Positions 1 through 5,155 of a DNA stretch of 5,425 nucleotides are shown here, one piece after another. The stretch lies in NCBI GenBank assembly GCA_003566875.1, contig PXBQ01000047.1, forward strand, positions 1 to 5,425, given 5' to 3'. Under the pieces are notes generated by a model. The model was not told where the DNA came from. It was given only the letters and a program-made list of their open reading frames with translations, and searched no databases. Position 1 is the stretch's first letter. Each line of letters opens with the position of its first letter. Both the position numbers and the translations under genes were made by a program. This DNA comes from Spirochaetaceae bacterium. Its GTDB lineage: Bacteria; Spirochaetota; Spirochaetia; DSM-27196; PXBQ01.

Positions 1-145
1 CGTACGCCTCGAGCACCGAGTGGTGTGCAACGACAACTTCATGGTTCTCGAACGAGTGGTTCATCCAGTCGGCTGCCGCAATGTGAAACGGATGGTTCGC
101 GTGCAGACACGCCACCAAGACCGAACCGTCCACGCCGAGCTTCAT
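1..145 (-). CDS. vapC: VapC-like PIN-domain toxin, N-terminal part (cut by window edge)
   Basis: Reading the minus strand from an ATG at 145 gives 48 residues with no stop before the window edge. It begins MKLGVDGSVLVACLHANHPF, the pattern of VapC-type PIN ribonucleases. A hydrophobic strand ends in the first metal-binding acidic residue (Asp6), followed by Ser8 and a helix with an HPFH segment. Glu46 in the closing SVLEAY fits the second conserved acidic position (usually in a LAE-type motif). The remaining acidic residues lie beyond the window. The start is fixed by an ATGA overlap (145-142) with the stop of the antitoxin gene, a sign of translational coupling. By family knowledge, VapC toxins are Mg-dependent endoribonucleases that cleave tRNA or rRNA and are held inactive by the partner antitoxin. 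Whether the gene is intact cannot be judged here. The PIN assignment is fairly secure; the VapC name rests on the partner gene. Confidence 0.8.
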   Translation of the reverse strand, partial: MKLGVDGSVLVACLHANHPFHIAAADWMNHSFENHEVVVAHHSVLEAY

Positions 146-414
146 ACGGGGAAGCCGCTTTTCCGGTTCACGACGTCGGACCGTATTGCGTCAAGATCGA
201 AGATGTCCGCCGGCGCTTGGCCGGCACCGGTATCGATCGCGACGACACGGCCGCGTCGCACAACGCGGTGCTCGGTACGCGACGGTATCAGTGTGATCCC
301 GTCGGGATCTGCGACGATCTCGAGTTCTGTCCCGGACACAATGCCGTATCGATCGCGGAGCGTCTTGGGGATCACGACTCGACCGGCGGAATCGATCTTT
401 ATCCTGGTCGTCAT
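142..414 (-). CDS. vapB: AbrB/MazE-fold antitoxin (VapB-type)
   Basis: This is a 90-residue protein. Residues about 3-45 match the swapped-hairpin AbrB/SpoVT DNA-binding fold: IKIDSAGRVVIPKTLRDRYG, then IVSGTELEIV and a short strand ending ITLIP. The conserved G11-R12-V-x-I-P16 core and R20 are present. The C-terminal half (VRRGRVVAIDTG, then IFDLDAIRSDVV) is the kind of flexible tail that lies across the toxin. In this family the antitoxin blocks the toxin and, with it, represses its own promoter. I chose the ATG at 414. An upstream in-frame ATG at 489 would add 25 residues (ending WYHCL) that fit no AbrB protein and would overlap the predicted promoter. No Shine-Dalgarno sequence precedes 414. 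The gene overlaps the toxin gene by four bases (ATGA), so the two are surely one operon. Confidence 0.85.
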   Translation of the reverse strand: MTTRIKIDSAGRVVIPKTLRDRYGIVSGTELEIVADPDGITLIPSRTEHRVVRRGRVVAIDTGAGQAPADIFDLDAIRSDVVNRKSGFPV

Positions 415-420
415 GAGACA

Positions 421-449
421 ATGATACCATGAGGAATGGTAAATGGCTA
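421..449 (-). promoter_or_regulatory. Predicted vapBC promoter, possibly giving a leaderless mRNA
   Basis: On the minus strand a TATCAT -10 box (426-421, five of six consensus bases) follows a weaker TAGCCA -35 box (449-444, four of six) with a 17-base spacer. Only six bases separate the -10 box from the antitoxin ATG at 414, so transcription would start at or next to the start codon. Together with the missing Shine-Dalgarno sequence, this suggests a leaderless message. The promoter is predicted from sequence only. Confidence 0.45.
425..441. promoter_or_regulatory. Inverted repeat, candidate VapBC autorepression operator
   Basis: TACCAT (425-430) and ATGGTA (436-441) form a perfect six-base inverted repeat around the spacer GAGGA. 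It lies between the predicted -35 and -10 boxes of the vapBC promoter, where a bound antitoxin-toxin complex would exclude RNA polymerase. Short inverted repeats at this position are typical of AbrB-type antitoxin autoregulation. The arms are short, so chance cannot be excluded. Confidence 0.4.
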
Positions 450-475
450 ACAAAATGGGACACCGCGCCCAAAGT

Positions 476-661
476 TTACGCAATATCACAGCGGCCGGAC
501 GAAAAAAGCAGGGTCGGCGCTCCGACGACCGAAACCATCGTGTCGAGCCGTGTAAGCTCGCGCAGAAGATCCTCGCGCAATGTGCAGCAGATACAGCCGT
601 TCGAGAGCTCGACGAGCAGCTCGTCGGTCCGGCTCGATCGATTAGGCCGGGTCCAAAACAA
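476..661 (-). pseudogene. Remnant of a COG0523 / CobW-type GTPase (metal chaperone, ZigA-like)
   Basis: The minus-strand reading frame contains SRTDELLVELSNGCICCTL followed by REDLLRELTRLDTMVSVV. This is very close to the central part of COG0523 GTPases, where the GCxCC motif binds metal next to the nucleotide site. The three cysteines (Cys23, Cys25 and Cys26, near 595-584) are kept. Family members have about 350 or more residues; this frame has 61. The N-terminal P-loop (GFLGAGKT type) is absent: upstream of about 635 the similarity stops and the sugar operon promoter begins. In relatives a stretch of some 40 residues, including the ESTG segment, separates the DLLREV-type helix from the RLDTMVTVVDA strand. 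Here both are fused at a shared R-L, as an in-frame internal deletion would leave. After VVGAP the similarity fades, and the frame stops at 476. It is therefore a decayed fragment, not a working GTPase. Family identity is recognised from memory and is fairly confident. Confidence 0.72.
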
Positions 662-696
662 AAAAACTTGACAAATCGCCCGTGGGGGCTTACGAT
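655..696 (+). promoter_or_regulatory. Strong sigma-70-type promoter of the sugar transport operon
   Basis: A perfect TTGACA -35 box (668-673) and a TACGAT -10 box (691-696) are separated by exactly 17 bases. An A-rich tract (655-666) lies directly upstream of the -35 box and resembles an UP element. Transcription should begin near 703, inside the operator described next. The leader to the first ATG (747) would be about 45 bases. This is the only convincing promoter found for the transport operon. Confidence 0.8.
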
Positions 697-699
697 GCC

Positions 700-726
700 T
701 TTAGTTCGTTTCTAGAACGAACTAAA
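700..726. promoter_or_regulatory. XylR-type (ROK family) operator
   Basis: This is a perfect inverted repeat with 11-base arms: TTTAGTTCGTT (700-710) and AACGAACTAAA (716-726) around a five-base centre. The 25-base core at 701-725 has the same layout as the Bacillus xyl operator as I remember it, with half-sites TTAGTTTGTTT and AACAAACTAA. It differs only by one T-to-C change in the left arm, the matching A-to-G change in the right arm, and the free centre. The site starts four bases after the -10 box and covers the likely transcription start, so bound repressor would block initiation. The ROK repressor encoded at the end of the same gene cluster is the obvious partner. The structure is certain; the XylR-type assignment is by comparison from memory. 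Confidence 0.82.
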
Positions 727-746
727 TATCCCAAAAGGAGAAAGGT

Positions 747-2039
747 ATGACCAGGAGAATTCTAGCGGTTTTTTTTGTCGGTATCTTCGTGATGGCCGGC
801 GTCGTGTACGCGGGTGGCGCCAAAGAGGACAAAGTGACTCTGCGGATCGACACGTGGGAGAATCCGTCGACGACCGAGGCTCTCAGGGAGCTCAACCGAC
901 GTTTTATGGAGAAGTACCCTGAAATCAACGTCGAGCTCACCACGAGCCCTACCGATCAGTTCAACCAATCGAACCCGTTGCGCATTCAAGCCGGCGATGT
1001 CGATATCTGGTCCGGGTTCGGGTTTGCTCAGGAGGTACGTGACTTCCACGGCGACAATATCGAGCTCGCGCAAGCGTATCAGTACATTGAGGCGGGTCTG
1101 GTGGAGCCGCTGGATGGGCAGAACTTCATCGACAACTACAAGCAGGAGAGCATCGAGTCGTTCATGACGTACAACGACCGCGTTTACGGCGTCTGCATGG
1201 GAAGCGTCGTGATTTCGGGAATCTTCTGGAACAAGGATCTTTTTGCGGAGCACGGACTCGAAAAACCGCAGACGTACAGTGAACTCGTCAACGCGGCCGA
1301 GACGCTCCAGGCCGCAGGCGTAACGCCGTTCACGGCAGCCGGTGCGCCGGTCTGGCCGATTGACATGATCATGCACGGGTTCATCGGGGCTCTGTACGAC
1401 GACGCGCTTGAGCTCGAGCGATCGCTCTGGACCGGTGGGGCCGGTTTTGAGGATCCGCGGTACATCGAGGCTCTCAGACGTTATCAAAATCTCCTGCTGA
1501 ACTATTACGAACGCGGATTTCAGTCGATCGACTACAATCCACACGTCGGGCGCTTCGCGACCGGAACGATCGGGATGCTTCCGGACGGTATGTGGCAGGC
1601 AAACGCGATTGCCAACGCGATCGAGACCGCGGGCACGGGTTTCGAGTTCGGATACATGCAGGTTCCGGCGAGTGACAATCGCGATGATAACCAGACATAC
1701 TTCGGTAAAGGCGACCTCATGTGGTTCGTTCACGCAGACTCGAGAGTGCAGGACGAAGCGATGCTGTGGCTCGAGTTCATTTCCGAGCCGGATAACTACA
1801 CGTACTTCATCAACACGGTGGGTTGGCTCCCGACGCAGGACGTTGAAGTGGAGAACGAGATTCTCAACGCAGTGAGCCAGTATCCGATGGATCTCGCGTT
1901 CGAGCAGCTGCACATTTCTCGCCCGACGCAGGGCGAGATGGCGAGCGGCCAAGTCCACTTCCTCACTCCGATGGGTACCATCGAGTCGCCCGAACGCTTC
2001 GCGGCGCAGGCGATGGCCGATTGGCGAGCGGCGGAGTAA
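747..2039 (+). CDS. Family 1 extracellular sugar-binding protein of a CUT1 ABC transporter
   Basis: This 430-residue protein is the periplasmic receptor of the uptake system: it captures a sugar and delivers it to the two permeases encoded downstream. Residues 2-4 (TRR) and a hydrophobic run at 5-20 form a Sec signal peptide, with likely cleavage after VYA (residue 22) to leave GGAKED. There is no lipobox cysteine, so it should be soluble. Family 1 hallmarks follow in order: LNRRFMEKYPEINVEL (49-64), VYGVCMGSVVISGIFWNKDL (146-165) with FAEHGLEKPQTYSELV next to it, GVTPFTAAG (191-199), and GRFATGTIGMLPDGMWQ (268-284). Length is normal for the family. AAAGGAG (734-740), six bases before the ATG, fixes the start. 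It is the first gene after the operon promoter and operator. Substrate cannot be read from the sequence; the XylR-type operator suggests a pentose or a xylan-derived oligosaccharide. Confidence 0.93.
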   Translation: MTRRILAVFFVGIFVMAGVVYAGGAKEDKVTLRIDTWENPSTTEALRELNRRFMEKYPEINVELTTSPTDQFNQSNPLRIQAGDVDIWSGFGFAQEVRDFHGDNIELAQAYQYIEAGLVEPLDGQNFIDNYKQESIESFMTYNDRVYGVCMGSVVISGIFWNKDLFAEHGLEKPQTYSELVNAAETLQAAGVTPFTAAGAPVWPIDMIMHGFIGALYDDALELERSLWTGGAGFEDPRYIEALRRYQNLLLNYYERGFQSIDYNPHVGRFATGTIGMLPDGMWQANAIANAIETAGTGFEFGYMQVPASDNRDDNQTYFGKGDLMWFVHADSRVQDEAMLWLEFISEPDNYTYFINTVGWLPTQDVEVENEILNAVSQYPMDLAFEQLHISRPTQGEMASGQVHFLTPMGTIESPERFAAQAMADWRAAE

Positions 2040-2059
2040 AGCCGGCCTCGTTTATAAGA

Positions 2060-2071
2060 GGGCAAACGCCC
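2060..2071 (+). other. Small hairpin after the binding-protein gene
   Basis: GGGC (2060-2063) pairs with GCCC (2068-2071) around an AAAC tetraloop, 20 bases after the stop codon of the binding-protein gene. The stem is only four pairs and no T tract follows, so it is a weak element that might add to the stability of the upstream message's 3' end. Confidence 0.25.
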
Positions 2072-2090
2072 ACAGATATACGGCTTGTAT

Positions 2091-2118
2091 CGGTCCCGCT
2101 GCGTGAGCGGCGGGACCG
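2091..2118 (+). promoter_or_regulatory. Intercistronic hairpin between binding protein and first permease
   Basis: CGGTCCCGC (2091-2099) pairs perfectly with GCGGGACCG (2110-2118) around a ten-base loop, giving a very GC-rich nine-pair stem. No T run follows; instead the first permease's AGGAGGG ribosome site starts six bases later (2124-2130). A stem here fits the usual device of binding-protein operons, in which a hairpin protects or partly terminates the upstream message so that the receptor is made in excess over the membrane parts. It could also affect access to the permease ribosome site. The structure is clear; the role is inferred. Confidence 0.6.
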
Positions 2119-2133
2119 TCTGCAGGAGGGGTA

Positions 2134-3060
2134 ATGGGGACAAACGTCAATCCGTTCAGGTTTGGTCGGAAAATAGGGTGGGTGGCACCGTACGCTGTGC
2201 TCGCACCGGGTTTGATCATCTTCTCAATTTTTCACCTTTTCCCTTCGTTGGCGACCATCGCGTTCTCATTCACCGACATCACGCGTACTGGTTATCGCGA
2301 GGTTTCGTTCGTCGGTTTCGGCAACTATATTGAGTTTTTCCGACCGGCCCAGTTTTACGAGAAGTGGATCGCTCTGAAGAACTCGTTCGTGTTCGCCGTT
2401 TTCGTCGTTTTTATCCAGAACGCGGTCGCATTGATGTTCGCGATCATCCTTGATAGAGCGTGGAAAGGGAGAGGGCTCTTCCGAGGGGTGCTTTTTCTTC
2501 CGGTCGTGCTCGGAATCACCGTGAACGCGCTTATATGGAGATTGATGTTCAATCCGTTCGGCGGTCCGGTAAACATGCTGGTTGAGAGAATAACCGGATT
2601 CAGTCCGCTTTTCTTCGCCGACCCGCGGATGGCGTTCCCTCTGATCATCTATATTCAGATCTGGAGCTACACCGGGTATTCTACCGTTATTTACCTCGCC
2701 GGTCTGCAGGCGATACCAAAGCAGCTCTACGAGTCGGCGACGGTCGACGGCGCGAGCGGCTGGACGCGGTTTCGCTCGATCACGTTCCCGATGATCGCGC
2801 AGGCGACGACGGTCAACATTCTTCTCTCGATTATCGGCGCGCTTCGGACCTTCGACACAATATACGTCACGACGAACGGGCAATTCCGGACGTACACGAT
2901 GGCGTTTTATATGTTCCAGCTCGCTTTCACCTCGACAGGAAGTGCCGGTGGCGGACGGCTCGGTTTTGCTGCAGCGGTAGCCACGCTGCTCTTCCTGATA
3001 ATTTTTGTCGTTGCGCTTTTTGCCCAGCACTTCCTGAGGAAGAGGGAGGTGGATTTATGA
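2134..3060 (+). CDS. CUT1 sugar ABC transporter permease, MalF/UgpA type
   Basis: This 308-residue inner-membrane protein is one half of the transport channel. About six hydrophobic segments are visible, near residues 17-39, 83-106, 116-138, 168-190, 222-244 and 278-300. The first is preceded by a short basic N-terminus (RFGRKIGW). The cytoplasmic EAA loop that docks the ATPase reads LYESATVDGASGWTRFRSIT (198-217), then FPMI, keeping the E-A-DGA-G-F-I-P pattern. GFGNYIEFF (61-69) and NSFVFAVF (83-90) also match the MalF/UgpA side of the family. A strong AGGAGGG at 2124-2130 supports the ATG at 2134, although the spacing of three to four bases is a little short. The stop overlaps the start of the second permease as ATGA, so the two subunits should be made in equal amounts. 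Length is typical of UgpA-like proteins and there is no large MalF periplasmic insert. Confidence 0.93.
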   Translation: MGTNVNPFRFGRKIGWVAPYAVLAPGLIIFSIFHLFPSLATIAFSFTDITRTGYREVSFVGFGNYIEFFRPAQFYEKWIALKNSFVFAVFVVFIQNAVALMFAIILDRAWKGRGLFRGVLFLPVVLGITVNALIWRLMFNPFGGPVNMLVERITGFSPLFFADPRMAFPLIIYIQIWSYTGYSTVIYLAGLQAIPKQLYESATVDGASGWTRFRSITFPMIAQATTVNILLSIIGALRTFDTIYVTTNGQFRTYTMAFYMFQLAFTSTGSAGGGRLGFAAAVATLLFLIIFVVALFAQHFLRKREVDL

Positions 3061-3914
3061 GTTCCGAAATTCGGCGCGTTGGGGCGCACAAATATCACCT
3101 GGCCGGCAAGCTTCGGTCGGCAAGTGTCATCGGCGGGTTCGCGCTGTTTATCACGTTGATCTACGGGTATCCGCTACTAAACCTCGTGAACGTATCGTTG
3201 AAGACGTCGGCTGAGTTCATGCTCGATCCGATCGGTTTGACCAGTACACTTCATTTCCAGAACTATGTTCGCGTTTTGGTTACCAATGATTTTACTCGCA
3301 ATTTCTTCAACAGTTTGTACTACCTTGCGGCTTCAAACGTGCTTACGATCTCGATGACATCGCTCGCGGCGTTCGTTATCTCCCGACGCTACGTGCGATT
3401 CGCAGCGTTCTTCTACGTTTTGTTTCTTGCGGGCATATTCCTTCCGGATCCGTTGATCCCGCAGTTCTACCTATTGAACAGTATCGGTTTGTACAACAAT
3501 CCAATTGGATATATCCTTTTGAAAGCGAATCCCGGCATCGTTATGCTGCTCATGGTCGGTTACTACAGGACGATACCGAGTGAGTTCGACGAGGCGGCGG
3601 CTCTCGACGGATGTGGGACGACGCGGTACCTCTTCACGTTTATCTTCCCTATGAGCAAGCCGATTTACGCGAGCGCTGCGATCCTGTTTTCGGTGCAGAT
3701 CTGGAACGACATTATCGGGACGACCGTATTTCTCACGAGTCCGAGGTACTATCCCGTTATCCGCGCGTTGTTCTCGTTCGTTGGCCAGTACGGTACTGAT
3801 TGGCCCCCGCTCGCCGCTGCGGTGTTTCTCGTAGCAGCGCCGCTCATTGTTCTTTTCCTGTTCTTCCAGAAGTACATTATCAGTGGTATTGTGTCCGGCG
3901 GGATAAAGGGATGA
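3057..3914 (+). CDS. CUT1 sugar ABC transporter permease, MalG/UgpE type
   Basis: This 285-residue protein is the second channel subunit. Hydrophobic segments lie near residues 23-46, 86-108, 113-135, 154-170, 202-222 and 250-271. The EAA loop reads FDEAAALDGCGTTRYLFTFI (177-196), then FPM, a near-ideal EAA-x3-G motif for contact with the ATPase. The C-terminus QKYIISGIVSGGIKG is the usual MalG-type ending, so the gene is complete. The start overlaps the first permease's stop by four bases (ATGA, 3057-3060), and GGGAGGT (3044-3050), six bases upstream, provides a ribosome site. The next gene is the ROK regulator, 70 bases on. No ATPase gene follows, so the EAA loops must bind an ATPase encoded elsewhere. 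Confidence 0.93.
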   Translation: MSSEIRRVGAHKYHLAGKLRSASVIGGFALFITLIYGYPLLNLVNVSLKTSAEFMLDPIGLTSTLHFQNYVRVLVTNDFTRNFFNSLYYLAASNVLTISMTSLAAFVISRRYVRFAAFFYVLFLAGIFLPDPLIPQFYLLNSIGLYNNPIGYILLKANPGIVMLLMVGYYRTIPSEFDEAAALDGCGTTRYLFTFIFPMSKPIYASAAILFSVQIWNDIIGTTVFLTSPRYYPVIRALFSFVGQYGTDWPPLAAAVFLVAAPLIVLFLFFQKYIISGIVSGGIKG

Positions 3915-3920
3915 TGACAC

Positions 3921-3953
3921 GGCTTCGCCTCGGAGAGCGCTTGAGGCGAAGCC
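3921..3953 (+). promoter_or_regulatory. Long hairpin between permease and ROK regulator genes
   Basis: GGCTTCGCCTC (3921-3931) is perfectly complementary to GAGGCGAAGCC (3943-3953), with an 11-base loop that could be tightened by two G-T pairs. It begins six bases after the second permease's stop. The following bases (TGGCGGTTACC) hold no T run, so a standard intrinsic terminator is unlikely. It may protect the transporter mRNA or reduce read-through, keeping the repressor level low. No convincing separate promoter for the regulator gene was found in the gap. Confidence 0.6.
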
Positions 3954-3977
3954 TGGCGGTTACCAGATCCTCGGATG

Positions 3978-3989
3978 TGCATCGATGCA
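3978..3989. promoter_or_regulatory. 12-base perfect palindrome over the ROK start codon
   Basis: TGCATCGATGCA (3978-3989) is its own reverse complement and contains the ATG at 3985. There is no good Shine-Dalgarno sequence upstream (only a weak GGA at 3973-3975). The palindrome might be a protein-binding site, or might affect initiation, but a 12-base palindrome can also occur by chance. Confidence 0.3.
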
Positions 3990-5097
3990 GTTGAACAAAG
4001 TGAACGAGGCAAATACTAGACGCGTTTTGCAGCAAATCTGGATAAGCGGTGGAACCACCAGAGTCGCACTCGCGAAAGAGCTCGGCCTTGTGAAATCTAC
4101 CGTGAGCAGGATTATCTCGATGCTGCTCGATGACGGCATTGTGCGCCAGACTGCGCCCCGGAACGACAGAGCCGGCGTCGGCAGAACTCCTGTTCGGCTC
4201 GAGATCAACCGGCGTCACGGCATGATCGTGGGTCTGGAGCTGCAGACCGATTTCTACAACGCCGTCGCGATCGATATCACCGGAGCGGTCATTCGCACGT
4301 GGTCCGGCTCGATTTCGATGTCCGGGAAGGACACGATGGCAGCTTTTTTTGAGATTACCGAACGTATCAATCCGTGGATCGAGAGCAGTGAAATCCCGCT
4401 GATCGGAATGGGTATTGCACTCGCCGGTCTCGTCGACCAGAATCGTGGTGCAATCCTTCAGTCGAACCCTCTTAGTATCACCGAACCCGTCGAGTTTGTT
4501 CAGGCCGTCGAAAACCGAGTATCGGGTCCGGTCATGATCGGAAACGACGCAAACTGCGGCTGCTGGAGTGAACTTGTTTCTCGGCGAAACTCGCGACACG
4601 ACAATTTCCTCTTCGTTCTGGGCGAGTTCCGGGCGGGCCAGACAACAAGAAGTGGGTACTGGGGGATCGCGATCGGACTAGGCCTCGTGCTCAACGGCGG
4701 ACTTTATCATGGAGCGTCGTACTCAGCCGGTGAGTTTCAAAGTATCCTCTGGGAGCCGGGTAACGATGGACAGTTGTCAATCACGAACGACGAGGCGCGC
4801 CGGCTCAAAGAGGACCCATCCGTGATGGTCAGGGCGCTCCGGGAGTTGTGCTCCCACGTCGCGTTCCTGGTGAACACCTTGAACTTGACGAACGTCCTGT
4901 TCGGCGGCGAGATCACCGAGTATCGCGAAATGTTACGGCCGATCCTCGAGGAAGAGATTCAGCGGAATTGGTCGTACCCCAACCGAGTAGCGTGTGACGT
5001 GGAGTTTTCGTCGCTCGGCGTAAACGCCGTGGCTTACGGTGCGGCCGGCATGGTCCTTGCCAACACATTCACGGTCCCCGACGTCTTTTCCGGTTAA
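3985..5097 (+). CDS. ROK-family transcriptional repressor (XylR/NagC-like), zinc motif missing
   Basis: This 370-residue protein has an N-terminal winged helix-turn-helix (about 10-75) with the recognition helix in ALAKELGLVKSTVSRIISML (28-47), then a ROK sugar-kinase-like domain from about 81. Kept ROK features are MGIALAGLVD (142-151), IGNDANCGCWSEL (185-197) and GIAIGLGLVLNGGLYHGASY (227-246), ending SAGEF. It departs from the norm after that point. The family's GEIGH becomes GEFQS (249-253), so the sugar-contacting His is Ser253, and the CxCGxxGCxE zinc motif is absent. LFGGEI (305-310) matches the late ROK glycine motif. The phosphate-loop asparagine-aspartate pair remains, but lone regulators of this type normally do not phosphorylate sugar. 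By family role it binds DNA until an inducing sugar attaches. Its place at the end of the transport genes, and the XylR-type operator upstream of them, make it the likely operon repressor. ATG 3985 fits the start of related proteins; no in-frame alternative start precedes it in the gap. Confidence 0.9.
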   Translation: MQLNKVNEANTRRVLQQIWISGGTTRVALAKELGLVKSTVSRIISMLLDDGIVRQTAPRNDRAGVGRTPVRLEINRRHGMIVGLELQTDFYNAVAIDITGAVIRTWSGSISMSGKDTMAAFFEITERINPWIESSEIPLIGMGIALAGLVDQNRGAILQSNPLSITEPVEFVQAVENRVSGPVMIGNDANCGCWSELVSRRNSRHDNFLFVLGEFRAGQTTRSGYWGIAIGLGLVLNGGLYHGASYSAGEFQSILWEPGNDGQLSITNDEARRLKEDPSVMVRALRELCSHVAFLVNTLNLTNVLFGGEITEYREMLRPILEEEIQRNWSYPNRVACDVEFSSLGVNAVAYGAAGMVLANTFTVPDVFSG

Positions 5098-5155
5098 AGC
5101 GCTGCGTATTATCTCGTTCGTACCGATGTTTCGACGACGCACGCCGCACCGCGAT

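Noticed and set aside
20..432. Two overlapping plus-strand open frames of about 135 codons
   Set aside because: Both run antisense to the VapBC genes, whose motifs and ATGA overlap are convincing, and neither encodes a recognisable protein.
443..715. Plus-strand open frame of 90 codons ahead of the operon
   Set aside because: It lies opposite the GTPase remnant, runs through the operon promoter into the operator, and has no recognisable domain.
762..1958. Long minus-strand open frame of 398 codons opposite the binding-protein gene
   Set aside because: It is rich in Arg, Val and His without any recognisable domain, and it lies fully antisense to a clear family 1 binding protein with a signal peptide and ribosome site. 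GC-rich codon use commonly opens such shadow frames.
2091..2118. Intrinsic terminator after the binding-protein gene
   Set aside because: The stem is strong but no T run follows, and the permease ribosome site comes at once, so a regulatory or stabilising hairpin is more likely.
3880..4599. Minus-strand open frame of 239 codons over the ROK gene start
   Set aside because: It is antisense to the well-supported ROK helix-turn-helix region, has a composition typical of a shadow frame, and shows no domain or ribosome site.
5098..5155. Bidirectional terminator between the convergent ROK and carboxylase-like genes
   Set aside because: Only very short complementary stretches (such as TGCGT and ACGCA) can be found and there is no T or A run, so no terminator is claimed.
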